A DNA stretch of 64,000 bases from Gammaproteobacteria bacterium (lineage in GTDB: Bacteria; Pseudomonadota; Gammaproteobacteria; Steroidobacterales; JABDKV01): the NCBI GenBank assembly GCA_029862165.1, contig JAOTXU010000016.1, positions 17,832 to 81,831 of the forward strand, in the 5' to 3' direction. A model generated the notes under the pieces. That model was given only the letters and a program-made list of their open reading frames with translations, was not told the DNA's origin and did no database searches. Of this stretch, positions 18,319 to 26,944 are shown piece by piece (positions within the stretch are counted from its first letter, which is position 1; each line of letters opens with the position of its first letter). The position numbers and the translations under genes were made by a program.

Positions 18319-18582
18319 CTAGTAATCGTCGATTTGTCGCGCCGCGATTCCACGCTCGACCAACAATACTGGAATGTCATTATCGATTCGATAAATGATC
18401 GTTCCATTGTCGGTTATCAGCGCTGCTTCGATGATTTGCTCAATTTTCTCGCCATCGACGTACCTGGCTCGACCGGACTTGATTAGTTCATTGAGAGTGT
18501 CGAGTTTGTTCGGCGGTATTGGTCTTAGTGGCCGGTGACTCGTTGGGCAGGCGAGTATGTCGATAATATCGCGATCTATCAT
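18319..18582 (-). CDS. Trm112/YcaR-like small protein
   Basis: 87 residues. The start MIDRDIIDILACPTSHRPLRPI and the end IIYRIDNDIPVLLVERGIA match the Trm112/UPF0434 fold (LL-I-L-CP...; ...YPI-DGIP-ML). The central part carries an insertion and lacks the second and later zinc-binding cysteines, so it probably does not bind zinc. Its ATG overlaps the transaldolase stop (ATGA at 18582-18579), so the two are co-translated. Confidence 0.8.
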   Translation of the reverse strand: MIDRDIIDILACPTSHRPLRPIPPNKLDTLNELIKSGRARYVDGEKIEQIIEAALITDNGTIIYRIDNDIPVLLVERGIAARQIDDY

Positions 18583-19679
18583 GCGGATCTCAGTCGAACG
18601 CGTTCACTTTCGAGGCTCTGCATCAGCGCATCAAATGAATTTGAGAACTTCTCCAATCCCTCATCCTCCAAACTCTTTGCGATCGCATGCAGGTCTATGC
18701 CCAGTTTCGCCAGCTTCGTTAATGACTGGTTGTATAGTTCCACTTCACTGCCAATTCGCGGTTGTGGTTGCCCATGATCGCGGTAAGCATCGAGTGTTTT
18801 GGGCGGCAGCGTATTAACTGTCTGCTGCCCAATCAGGTTCTCCACGTACATTACATCACTGTACTGCGGGTTTTTGGTGCTTGTGCTGGCCCACAACAGT
18901 CTTTGAGGTTGAGCGCCGGTTTTGCTGAGCTTTGTCCAGCGTTCGCTGGCGCCGACCTCTGAAAATACCTGATAGGCAGATTTTGCACTGGCAATTGCCG
19001 TACGCCCACACAGATCCGGATCGAGCTCGCTAAGCTTTTTATCTACCGCCGAGTCAATGCGGCTCAAAAAGAAACTAGCCACCGAGGCTACACGGTCCAG
19101 CGGCAATTGCGCCCGGTTGCGACTTTCAAGACCGCTCAGATAGGCGTCGATCACGTCTTTGTAGCGATCGACGCTGAACAATAATGTGACGTTGACGTTG
19201 ATGCCTTCGAAAATGAGCCGCTCTATCGCCGCCAGACCTGCACGTGTCCCGGGAATCTTGATCATAAGGTTGGACCGGCCAACCTGGCGCCATAACCATC
19301 TTCCCTGTTCGATACTCGCAACGGCGTCATGTGCAAGATGTGGCGATACCTCAAGACTGACGTAACCGTCGGAGCCATCGGTGGCATCGTACACTGGTCT
19401 CAGCACATCGGCGGCAGTCCGGATATCGTCAACCACCAGGTTAAGATAAATCTGATCCGCATCCGCGCCCTGGTTGGCTAGCATCGAAATTGTTTCGTCG
19501 TACTGACCGGTTTGAGTTATTGCCTTGTGGAAAATAGAGGGGTTCGAAGTAACTCCGCTGACACCGTCATTTTTTATCAGCGACGCCAAACCACCGCCAT
19601 CGAGCAAATCACGTTCGATGTAATCCAGCCAGATACTCTGACCCAGTGCCTTGAGCGCCAGCAGTGGGTTGCTACTCAT
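18579..19679 (-). CDS. tal: Transaldolase, long (Tal2-like) type
   Basis: 366 residues, the long class found in actinobacteria and some proteobacteria (E. coli TalB has 317). It transfers a dihydroxyacetone unit between sedoheptulose-7-P and glyceraldehyde-3-P in the pentose phosphate pathway. Seen: SIWLDYIERDLL and GVSGVTSNPSIF at the N-terminus, VSLEVSPHLAHD, and the Schiff-base lysine in NLMIKIPGTRAG. Translation probably starts at ATG 19679 rather than 19709, since the longer form runs through a perfect hairpin (19696-19723). Followed by the Trm112-like gene. Confidence 0.94.
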   Translation of the reverse strand: MSSNPLLALKALGQSIWLDYIERDLLDGGGLASLIKNDGVSGVTSNPSIFHKAITQTGQYDETISMLANQGADADQIYLNLVVDDIRTAADVLRPVYDATDGSDGYVSLEVSPHLAHDAVASIEQGRWLWRQVGRSNLMIKIPGTRAGLAAIERLIFEGINVNVTLLFSVDRYKDVIDAYLSGLESRNRAQLPLDRVASVASFFLSRIDSAVDKKLSELDPDLCGRTAIASAKSAYQVFSEVGASERWTKLSKTGAQPQRLLWASTSTKNPQYSDVMYVENLIGQQTVNTLPPKTLDAYRDHGQPQPRIGSEVELYNQSLTKLAKLGIDLHAIAKSLEDEGLEKFSNSFDALMQSLESERVRLRSA

Positions 19680-19695
19680 TCCAAGTCCAACAACG

Positions 19696-19723
19696 GAGCT
19701 GCCGGCCAAAAGGCCGGCAGCTC
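19696..19723. terminator. Perfect 12-bp hairpin between the YeaQ-like and transaldolase genes
   Basis: GAGCTGCCGGCC, an AAAA loop, and the exact complement. On the minus strand it begins just after the YeaQ-like stop (19731) and ends 16 bases before the transaldolase ATG. No T-tract follows. It may be a weak or Rho-assisted terminator, or a 5'-UTR stem that modulates transaldolase expression. Confidence 0.6.
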
Positions 19724-19730
19724 GATGTAT

Positions 19731-19988
19731 TTATCCTTTTCTCTTTTTGAGCTTGCGATAGCCGAACAACAGCAGCAAAGCGCCACCGATAGCGATCACC
19801 ATACTGCCCAGATTGAATCCGGTGACAGTGCCCAGACCTACTGCCGAAGCGATGAATCCGCCGACGAAGGCGCCGGCAATGCCGATCAGAATCGTAATAA
19901 AAATACCGCCGGGATCATCTCCGGGCATGATGAACTTTGCCAGTGCCCCAACAATGAGTCCCATTAATATCCAACTAAGAATCCCCAT
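19731..19988 (-). CDS. GlsB/YeaQ/YmgE-family membrane protein
   Basis: 85 residues with three hydrophobic helices (about 2-20, 28-52 and 56-76) and the family pattern GxLxxxLxPGDDPGG (GALAKFIMPGDDPGG) followed by ILIGIAGAFVGGFI. The C-terminus is basic (GYRKLKKRKG). Family members are small, stress-associated transglycosylase-associated-type inner-membrane proteins of unknown mechanism. ATG 19988. It lies between the FKBP and transaldolase genes in the same orientation. Confidence 0.9.
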   Translation of the reverse strand: MGILSWILMGLIVGALAKFIMPGDDPGGIFITILIGIAGAFVGGFIASAVGLGTVTGFNLGSMVIAIGGALLLLFGYRKLKKRKG

Positions 19989-20008
19989 AACTATCCCCTT
20001 AAAGTGAG

Positions 20009-20689
20009 TTATCCAATTCCCAAAAGCTCAACTTCGAATATCAGTGTCGCTGCGGGTGGAATTGTGGGTGGCTTCCCGTGATCGCCGTAAGCGATATCTG
20101 ATGGGCAAACCAACCGCGATTTTCCGCCGACTTTGATCTGTTGTACGCCTTCGGTCCAGCAGGCGATAACGCGATTCAGCGGGAATTTGGTCGGTGTGCC
20201 TCGTTCAACTGAACTGTCGAACACAGTTCCGTCGGGTAGTGTGCCGTGATAATGGACCTCAACAGTGTCAGTTGCTGCAGGCTGTGGCCCGTCACCGGCA
20301 ACAAGTTCGAACATGATCAATCCGGAGTCGAAGGTTTGGGCCCCGGATTCAGCGGCCATTTTGGCATGGTATTCTGTCGCGGCGCTTTTATTTCTTTCCA
20401 TCGCTGCCTGTGCGCGACCCCGCCCAAATTCAGAAAGTTTTTCCCTGTACTCCTGCAGATCGACCGCCGTCTCGTGGCCGCTAACGCCGTCGGTCAGACC
20501 GGATTTGAGCAGCGCCAGTTCGTTAGCACTCAGATCGTATTGCTCCAGGCTCTGGGCGATGGCCAGCCCCAGCGCATAGACGGTCTTGTCTTCATCCGTA
20601 GCAAGTTCTGGCGCCGGACTCTCGGCCGGGATCTTGGCGCACGCCGCCATCGACGCTGTGGCAATAATAATGAGGCAAAGCCTGATCAT
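20009..20689 (-). CDS. FKBP-type peptidyl-prolyl isomerase lipoprotein (FkpA/Mip-like)
   Basis: 226 residues from ATG 20689. A lipoprotein signal (MIRLCLIIIATASMAAC, Cys17) and an N-terminal helical dimerisation domain (TVYALGLAIAQSLEQYDLSA...) precede a C-terminal FKBP domain with VEVHYHGTLPDGTVFDSS, FPLNRVIACWTEGVQQ and IAYGDHGKPPTIPPAATL. It folds periplasmic or outer-membrane proteins by proline isomerisation. The frame is open to 20755, but the internal start gives the lipoprotein signal. Divergent from the PLP decarboxylase. Confidence 0.92.
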   Translation of the reverse strand: MIRLCLIIIATASMAACAKIPAESPAPELATDEDKTVYALGLAIAQSLEQYDLSANELALLKSGLTDGVSGHETAVDLQEYREKLSEFGRGRAQAAMERNKSAATEYHAKMAAESGAQTFDSGLIMFELVAGDGPQPAATDTVEVHYHGTLPDGTVFDSSVERGTPTKFPLNRVIACWTEGVQQIKVGGKSRLVCPSDIAYGDHGKPPTIPPAATLIFEVELLGIG

Positions 20690-20932
20690 CTCTGAATCCC
20701 CGACCATAAATGAAGCGCACACCCTACCGGAAATGAGTCTGGGCCGGCAAGCCATTCCAGTGGCGGAATTTGCAACGCCTTGTTACGGCGTAGGAACAGA
20801 ACATGACAGGATATACTAGCCGGCAAGAGCTACCCCGAAACAGCGTTTCCGCGCAATCGAACCGGCGCGCCGTGGGTGGCTGATGCGATGAAAAAGTAAG
20901 CCCTTACATTCCAAGCAAGCACAGGTGTCGCA

Positions 20933-22354
20933 GTGAGCCACATGAATCCTGACCGACTTGAATTAAACGACGTAATCCAGGCCGTAAGTGAGGCGGCGCG
21001 AGTCTATATGGAGACGGTGGATGAACGACCGGTAATTAGTCCACGTGCCGACGAGGCAAGTCGGAGCTTCGAACGAGCTTTGCCGGAAGATGGTGATGGT
21101 GCTGTAGTCGCGTTGAACGAGCTAATTCGTGAAGCGCCGGATGCGGCAGCGACGACGTCAGGGCCTCGCTACTTTCACTTTGTAACCGGTGGTACGACTC
21201 CCGCGGCCCTTGGGGCCGACTGGCTTGCCACGGCCATGGATCAGATCGCTTATACATGGGTGTCGTCGCCACTGGGTGTGCAACTCGAGTTGCTGAGTCT
21301 GGCTTGGTTGCGTCAATTATTCGATTTGCCCGATCGGCTTACCGGGATCATGACAACCGGTGCGACCATGGCCAACTATGTCTGTTTGGCCGGTGCCCGC
21401 CAATGGTGGGGGCAGGAGCACGGTGTCGATGTGTCAGAGGCTGGCATGCAAACGATGCCCCAGGTGCCAGTGTTTAGCAGTGGCTATGTTCACGCCAGTT
21501 CATTGAAAGTAGCGTCGATGCTGGGCATCGGTCGCTCGGCGATTCAGCGCTTTAGTCGCGATGATGCCGGCCGTCTCGATGCGGATGCAATGGAGACCGC
21601 ATTAAAGTCGTTAAACGGCAAACCGGCGATCATCATTGCCAATGCCGGCGAAGTTAACATGGGTGATTTCGATCCTGTCTCGCAAATGGCGGATCTCGCG
21701 CAACGTTACAACGCCTGGTTACACGTCGATGGCGCATTTGGTTTATTCGCTCGCGTGTCGCCACGAACCGCACACCTTTGTGCCGGCGTTGAACGGGCTG
21801 ACTCGATAACCACCGACGGCCACAAGTGGCTCAACGTGCCCTACGACTGCGGTTTTGCTTTTGTGCGTGACGCGGATTTACTGGCCCGCACATTTACGTA
21901 TCGTGCCGACTATTTGCCCAAGCCTGACGATCCCCGGCCTACCTTTGGAGCTATCGGACCTGAAAGTTCGCGACGTGCACGGGCGTTATCTGTATGGGCG
22001 ACTTTACGCGCATACGGTCGCCGCGGTGTGCGGGAAATGGTTGAAAGACACCTGGATCTGGCGCAGCAGATGGCGCAACGGGTAGATGCCGCACCCGAAC
22101 TGGAACGTCTGGCTGAGGTGCCGTTAAATATCGTTTGTTTTCGTTTCAATCCGGGCGAGCGGGGCGAGGGAGAATTGGATGAACTCAATCGTCGTCTCGG
22201 TGCGGCGATCGTCGCCGATGGTCGCGCGTTAGCGGGCACGACATTGTTCGAGGGCCGTGTTGCCCTCCGACCGGCTCTGGTCAATTGGCGCACCACACCG
22301 GCCGATGTAGATTTTTTTATTGACGTCGTCCGACAACTCGCTGCGCAGCTCTGA
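20933..22354 (+). CDS. Group II pyridoxal-phosphate-dependent decarboxylase family protein
   Basis: 473 residues of the aromatic-amino-acid/glutamate decarboxylase fold. The PLP lysine is in TTDGHKWLN (Lys298), preceded by WLHVDGAFGLFA. The N-terminal GPRYFHFVTGGTTPAALGAD and the region GIMTTGATMANYVCLAGARQ are typical of the group II decarboxylases of uncertain substrate in proteobacteria. It probably decarboxylates an aromatic or acidic amino acid; the substrate is not determinable. GTG 20933 with CAGG seven bases upstream. Monocistronic. Confidence 0.9.
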   Translation: MSHMNPDRLELNDVIQAVSEAARVYMETVDERPVISPRADEASRSFERALPEDGDGAVVALNELIREAPDAAATTSGPRYFHFVTGGTTPAALGADWLATAMDQIAYTWVSSPLGVQLELLSLAWLRQLFDLPDRLTGIMTTGATMANYVCLAGARQWWGQEHGVDVSEAGMQTMPQVPVFSSGYVHASSLKVASMLGIGRSAIQRFSRDDAGRLDADAMETALKSLNGKPAIIIANAGEVNMGDFDPVSQMADLAQRYNAWLHVDGAFGLFARVSPRTAHLCAGVERADSITTDGHKWLNVPYDCGFAFVRDADLLARTFTYRADYLPKPDDPRPTFGAIGPESSRRARALSVWATLRAYGRRGVREMVERHLDLAQQMAQRVDAAPELERLAEVPLNIVCFRFNPGERGEGELDELNRRLGAAIVADGRALAGTTLFEGRVALRPALVNWRTTPADVDFFIDVVRQLAAQL

Positions 22355-22584
22355 CCGGCGGTTTAACTCACTCCCAACCCCCTGGCAGCCAGTTCTTTTT
22401 TGACTATTTATATCAATAGTTTAAAGGCTATTTCTCAAGTTTTCTAACGCATCGTTCAGTCTAAGCTGAACACGATTCACGCGGCATTCAGGTTCAGTTC
22501 AGCGATTCGCGCATACCTTCCAATGCAGTGTCGGTGCATTAGTTTTTGTGCCGTTTTAAAAAGAACCGCCGGAAGGAGAATCTC
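22355..22584. promoter_or_regulatory. Leader region of the envelope operon
   Basis: About 230 bases before the seven-gene envelope operon, with AT-rich sequence at 22400-22450. At about 22455-22505 there are repeats of TTCAG/CTGAA, including an inverted pair GTTCAG-TCTAAG-CTGAAC and a tandem GGTTCAGTTCAG. This is the likely promoter/operator region; no specific regulator can be named. Confidence 0.4.
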
Positions 22585-23424
22585 ATGACAAACGCATCGT
22601 CCTTTCGCGGCCGACCGCGTAGTCTACTGAGCCTGGGTCTGATCCTGCTGGGTTCAGTCGCCGCGACTACTGTGTCAGCCAGCGCGACAGGCCCAACCAT
22701 ACGATTATTTCCCACCACAGTTCTGGAAGACATCCGCCACACCGGCCAGGTTGCCGAAGAAATGGAAAGCGGATTACAAAGCATCATCGGCAAGCTGGAC
22801 CAGCAGCAGCAGCTTTTCCTGGAAGCAAAATGCGACGGCGCTGAAGGCGACCCCGGTTGCGAACAAATAGCTAAACAGCTTGGTGCAACCTATCTGGATA
22901 TGCTCAATGTCATGAACGAACGGCTGCCGGATATGGAACGTGCCGTATCGAGTACGCGTAACAGCCTTGAAAAACGATTGCGCACTGAAGTGGGCAAAAA
23001 AATGACCCCATGGGCGTTACAGGAAAATCTGCTCGGAACCACGCCCCAGGCGGCAGCCAAAGCACAGCCTGCAATGCGCGGGCGCTCCGGTTTGCGTCTT
23101 AGTGAGCGATTTCGTCAGTACTACAATCTCGTGGCGAGTAATGGCGGCGCCGGCGCCGAGCAATCGTTGACTGTCGTCGCTGCGGATATCTATCTGGACA
23201 TGGATGAAGCAGCCGACCTGATTGCCCGTACGCAGGAAGAAATCGGTCGTGCCACGCTGCTGGAACAACTCAACCAGTCTTTCGGCGTCATTACACCGGA
23301 AATGCAGGAAGTTGTGCAGGGCGTGAAATCGATACTGTTTGGTGATTTCGAGGGCGCCGCACCAGTTTCGGGCCCGCCACCGAGCGATGTGAAGCAGGCC
23401 TATAGCAGCCCCCTCGAGATGTAA
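22585..23424 (+). CDS. Predicted periplasmic protein of unknown function (envelope operon gene 1)
   Basis: 279 residues from ATG 22585 (GGAG eight bases upstream; the frame is open to 22546). A signal peptide (LLSLGLILLGSVAATTVSASA) is followed by a mostly alpha-helical mature protein with two cysteines (KCDGAEGDPGCEQ) likely to form a disulfide, and coiled-coil-like helices (MLNVMNERLPDMERAVSSTRNSL; TQEEIGRATLLEQLNQSFGV). No recognised domain. It opens a run of seven co-directional genes whose later members encode an ExbB/MotA-like protein and a lytic transglycosylase, so a structural or sensory envelope role is inferred. Confidence 0.82.
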   Translation: MTNASSFRGRPRSLLSLGLILLGSVAATTVSASATGPTIRLFPTTVLEDIRHTGQVAEEMESGLQSIIGKLDQQQQLFLEAKCDGAEGDPGCEQIAKQLGATYLDMLNVMNERLPDMERAVSSTRNSLEKRLRTEVGKKMTPWALQENLLGTTPQAAAKAQPAMRGRSGLRLSERFRQYYNLVASNGGAGAEQSLTVVAADIYLDMDEAADLIARTQEEIGRATLLEQLNQSFGVITPEMQEVVQGVKSILFGDFEGAAPVSGPPPSDVKQAYSSPLEM

Positions 23425-23433
23425 CGGAGTTAA

Positions 23434-23973
23434 ATGATGAAGATATTTAAACTTGCGGCGCTGCCCCTGTGCATGGCTGTTTTGGCAAGCTCCGGCTGCG
23501 CAACTACGCCACAACCCGATTGCTCGCTACCCGGCGGCCACAACTTCCGTACAGCGATGGAGACCAGCAAGGCGCAACTCAGTAATGGCTGTGTGGCCTT
23601 GTTCGATGCCTATTTTGACCGTTTGCTGACAATAGCCGAAGGCGATCCCAAACCGAGGCACAAACAGGCCTTCAGTGAGTTTCTTGAATGGTCTACCGAC
23701 ACCGGGTTGCTCAGTCGCAGGCAGGCGCAGGCGTATTACAACCGCTACTTCAACGTGAAGTTCATGTCGCTGGCCGGTGACTACAACAATTGTTCGTACA
23801 CCTGTCCGCGCCAGGCAGAACTATTGACCCGTATGGAAGAAGAGCTCAGCGACAAAGAGCAGGGGCTACTGCGTGTCTCACTCGATCCCGATAGTTATTA
23901 TCGTGCGGACCAGTTGTTGAAAGAAACCGAGTTGGTCCTGGCAGCAACCTGTACTGCCTGCACGGCAGACTAG
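23434..23973 (+). CDS. Predicted lipoprotein of unknown function (envelope operon gene 2)
   Basis: 179 residues. A lipoprotein signal with lipobox SSGC (Cys22) is followed by a helical mature domain. Conserved-looking cysteine pairs sit in NNCSYTCPRQ and at the C-terminus (ATCTACTAD), suggesting disulfides in the periplasm. It begins ten bases after the previous stop with GGAG five bases before ATG 23434. No family recognised. Position and export signal tie it to the ExbB-like complex encoded downstream. Confidence 0.8.
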   Translation: MMKIFKLAALPLCMAVLASSGCATTPQPDCSLPGGHNFRTAMETSKAQLSNGCVALFDAYFDRLLTIAEGDPKPRHKQAFSEFLEWSTDTGLLSRRQAQAYYNRYFNVKFMSLAGDYNNCSYTCPRQAELLTRMEEELSDKEQGLLRVSLDPDSYYRADQLLKETELVLAATCTACTAD

Positions 23974-23982
23974 CGTCCGTTC

Positions 23983-24636
23983 ATGCGGGCGCAAAACGGA
24001 AATCAGTTCCTGAACGGCGTCGCTAGTGGCGCCGCCAGTGCGGCTTTGGGTGGTCTGATGCTGTTGTACATAGCAGCACGCGGCGATCTGATCTCATCAG
24101 GTATCAATGCAGGGACTGAAGCACCAGGGTGGTTCCGATGGGTGGATCATAACCTCGGGCTTTCCCTGCCGGTGTTCGTCATTCTTCTGATTTTGTTTAT
24201 CCAAACCCTGAGCGAGCTGCGTCGTCGAGTCGCGGCGCATGACCGGGCCGACCGCATCGCGCAAATGGATCACATGGCCGATATTTGGACCAGCTTGTTT
24301 TTTGGCGTCGGCGTGATCTGGACCGCCATCGGCATGCGTACTGCGTTGTTGCACGCATTGGGCGATCCATCCTCAACGTTGGAGGAGGGCGCTTTTGCGG
24401 TGCTACAAAGAATGGTTGACGGTGGCATTCTGATAGCGCTGTCCACCACTATTGTAGGTGGCATAGGCGGTTACCTGATGCGCGTGGTTAAGACGATTTC
24501 TGTCGGGGCCGAACTCAAGCGCAGTTACACCAAGCACGGCCGTGAGGATGCGCAAGCCATACGCGACAGTCTTGCGTCGATGAATCGTCATCTCGAAGGG
24601 ATGTCCGCAGACCCATCCGGAGAGCCAGAGGCGTGA
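23983..24636 (+). CDS. ExbB/TolQ/MotA-like inner-membrane protein (envelope operon gene 3)
   Basis: 217 residues with about four membrane helices: 12-30, 58-75, 100-117 and 147-167. The last helix, GGILIALSTTIVGGIGGYL, holds paired threonines after a small-residue stretch, the pattern of the proton-channel helices of ExbB/TolQ/MotA. A basic cytoplasmic loop (LRRRVAAHDRADRI) lies between helices 2 and 3, and a charged tail follows helix 4. Assignment to the proton-channel superfamily is by pattern and by the one-TM partner gene that overlaps it (GTGA), not by a clear family match. Confidence 0.72.
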   Translation: MRAQNGNQFLNGVASGAASAALGGLMLLYIAARGDLISSGINAGTEAPGWFRWVDHNLGLSLPVFVILLILFIQTLSELRRRVAAHDRADRIAQMDHMADIWTSLFFGVGVIWTAIGMRTALLHALGDPSSTLEEGAFAVLQRMVDGGILIALSTTIVGGIGGYLMRVVKTISVGAELKRSYTKHGREDAQAIRDSLASMNRHLEGMSADPSGEPEA

Positions 24637-25454
24637 ATGCGATGCCCTGGCAACTGTCATACGCGGCGTCCGCTGAGCTCGAAAACTCTGAGTTACAGAC
24701 CGATGTCATGCGCTTCATGGCCATACTGGCGTTTTGTCTGGTCGCAATCTTTGCCATCGTGCAGAGCATTCCGCTCGAACCAAGGCAGAGCCAGACACCG
24801 GCAGTCGAAACAAAACGCGTTGTTGAAATTCCCCAACCGGCACCTATTCCGCGGCCCGCACCGGCAAAGGCAAAACCGACACCTGGCCCAAAGCCGCTGA
24901 CCAAAGTCGCACAACCGCAACCCAAAACAGTCGCCAAACCAGTCAGGTCCCAGCGGCCAGAACCGGTAAACTTGCCCACTCCCGCGGCGGCTCCCAAACC
25001 GGTTCCGCGTGAAATACGAGCACCAGTCGTTGAACGGACCACATTAGCCGTACCAACTCCGGTGCCCGTCCAAACAGCACCGCCGGCTCGGCAGGGCCTT
25101 TCTCTTAGTTTTGAATCTGACGCGGTTTTGCGTAGTTTGGTCGAGCAACAAAGGGTGAGTCTGTTTGCCATCGACGGAGAAACGTTTTATCGGATGTCCG
25201 TTATGGGCAGCCGCATCGACTTTGCTTCCGGTGCCACCCCGGCGCAGTACCATGAAATGGTTTTCGAAACGGTACCGGTCGAAGTCGCACAATCGTTTGA
25301 ACTGCAGCACGCCGGCCGGGCACGGGATGTGATTTGGGGTGTGACGTTGCCCGCCGGGACGACACTTCAGTTGCAGCGCTTCGTACAGACCAATTTCAGC
25401 GGCAGTCTGATCATTACAGCTGACGCGAAGCTGGCACTGGCCGGGAGCAAATAG
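24633..25454 (+). CDS. Single-TM, proline-rich envelope protein, ExbD/TonB-like topology (envelope operon gene 4)
   Basis: 273 residues. A short cytoplasmic N-terminus ends in LENSELQTDVMRFMAIL, then comes one membrane helix (about 26-46, FMAILAFCLVAIFAIVQSI) and a long Pro/Ala/Lys-rich periplasmic spacer (about 50-150). A C-terminal globular domain of about 110 residues follows (LSLSFESDAVLRSLVEQQRV onward). The topology and the acidic residue (Asp) just before the helix recall ExbD/TolR/MotB partners. The start GTG 24633 overlaps the ExbB-like stop; ATG 24642 is an alternative. Likely the stator partner of gene 3 (inference). Confidence 0.75.
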   Translation: MNAMPWQLSYAASAELENSELQTDVMRFMAILAFCLVAIFAIVQSIPLEPRQSQTPAVETKRVVEIPQPAPIPRPAPAKAKPTPGPKPLTKVAQPQPKTVAKPVRSQRPEPVNLPTPAAAPKPVPREIRAPVVERTTLAVPTPVPVQTAPPARQGLSLSFESDAVLRSLVEQQRVSLFAIDGETFYRMSVMGSRIDFASGATPAQYHEMVFETVPVEVAQSFELQHAGRARDVIWGVTLPAGTTLQLQRFVQTNFSGSLIITADAKLALAGSK

Positions 25455-25456
25455 AT

Positions 25457-26944
25457 ATGTGGCGCACGACATTGTTTATCTGTTTGTTTCTTACTGCGGG
25501 TTGTGCCGCTACTGCAGGCCACGAGTGGACCAGGTTTTCCGACGGTAGTCTGAGCGAATGGTTGGATCGTGAAGCGGTTCCCGGTCTGACCAAAACATTC
25601 AGCGAACATCCGCGATTCAAGCGTGAGACGATCCGCATCGCGGCGCTGGACGGCGAGCAGGTTGCCGGACGCACCGACGGCCTGACAACGGCTGTAGCTG
25701 ATGCATTGCATTCCGCACTGATGCAAACCGCAGGGCTGAATATTGTTCGTGTGACCGGGCCGGAGAGCTGTGCCACGACGCCGACTGGCGGTTATTACCT
25801 GGCCATTGAAACGAAGCCGTCCGGCACTCGCCGTGCTGAAATACAACTGAGAGTCTTTGATATTGTCGAGCGGCAATGGATTAGTGGCTTTGGACACCAA
25901 TGGCGTGGCGAGCTGTCGTCTACACAACGCGATGCGTTACGCCAGCCAATTGTTGCCGACAGTTCCCGTGGTCACCGCGTGGCGCCTTTTACTGCCGATC
26001 AATCGGATTTACTGGCTGAACGTCTGGCGGCAGACCTGGCCTGTCATCTCATACGAAATGGCGACGATGAACTGATAGTGCAGCCAGCGAGAGACCGGGC
26101 AGCGGCATTAATCGCCGGTAATCTTGCAGGCAAACACGAAATCCCCGTCGGCGCCGAAGGCGCGATGGTATTAGAAACACGGGTACACAGAGTTGACGAC
26201 AGCTTGTACCAGGTTTGGGCGATACTGACGCCTGTCGCCACTTCGGCTGATTTGGCGGCAATAGCGGCCAGTGCATACGCTTCCGCCCCGTTGCTCAAAG
26301 CAGAGGTCGCGCGTGAACCTGGTCACACGGAAATTGTTGTTGCAAAAGCGGCAGAAAGCCATAGAACACTGCCCCAACCACCGGTCAAGACTGCGAAGCG
26401 ACTGTTGTCGCCCATAAGAGTAATTGCGACCGCAGATCCGATCGACTGCGATAAGCGTAACGCATTAAGTAGGCCAACCAGGGACCTGGGCGAGGATCCG
26501 GTTATCCAGCCCGGTACTTGTTTTGCCCTGGAGTTTGAGCGTCAACCAAAAACACACGTGTATGTAATCAGTCATCACGCAGATGCCGGTCCGGTGCGAA
26601 TCTACCCGACACGATGCGATCGTGATCGTCTGGATTTCGGTGATGCACTCGTGCGATTGCCTGCAGCCCCTTTTACATGGGATTCCCGAGCGGGCGTTGA
26701 GACCTTCCACGTGTTTGCTGCGGGCAGTCAGAGTGCAACAGGACGTCTTGACAGGCTGATGGCCCAACTTCCCGATAATTGCCGGTCACGTCGCCGACAC
26801 AACGTGCCGGCGCCAGCCTGGTTGAAAATCATGGACGCGACGATGCGCAGAATGGGCGACGCAGTTGCCTGGCAGTCCGTGCGTGTCTATCACCAGCCGC
26901 GCGCCGCAGCGCGACGGCTGAGCGACTTAGGAGCAATACGATGA
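25457..26944 (+). CDS. FlgO/DUF4384-like outer-membrane lipoprotein (envelope operon gene 5)
   Basis: 495 residues. The lipobox is TAGC (Cys16). The N-terminal half resembles FlgO/CsgG-type lipoprotein domains (IRIAALDGEQ, TDGLTTAVADALHSALMQTA, GYYLAIETKPSG). The C-terminal part has the DUF4384 pattern (CFALEFERQPKTHVYVISHH, RIYPTRCDRD, VETFHVFAAGS). It starts two bases after gene 4 with GGGAG eight bases upstream, and its stop overlaps the next start (ATGA). Probably an outer-membrane-anchored element facing the inner-membrane pair of genes 3 and 4. No function is established for this combination. Confidence 0.8.
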   Translation: MWRTTLFICLFLTAGCAATAGHEWTRFSDGSLSEWLDREAVPGLTKTFSEHPRFKRETIRIAALDGEQVAGRTDGLTTAVADALHSALMQTAGLNIVRVTGPESCATTPTGGYYLAIETKPSGTRRAEIQLRVFDIVERQWISGFGHQWRGELSSTQRDALRQPIVADSSRGHRVAPFTADQSDLLAERLAADLACHLIRNGDDELIVQPARDRAAALIAGNLAGKHEIPVGAEGAMVLETRVHRVDDSLYQVWAILTPVATSADLAAIAASAYASAPLLKAEVAREPGHTEIVVAKAAESHRTLPQPPVKTAKRLLSPIRVIATADPIDCDKRNALSRPTRDLGEDPVIQPGTCFALEFERQPKTHVYVISHHADAGPVRIYPTRCDRDRLDFGDALVRLPAAPFTWDSRAGVETFHVFAAGSQSATGRLDRLMAQLPDNCRSRRRHNVPAPAWLKIMDATMRRMGDAVAWQSVRVYHQPRAAARRLSDLGAIR

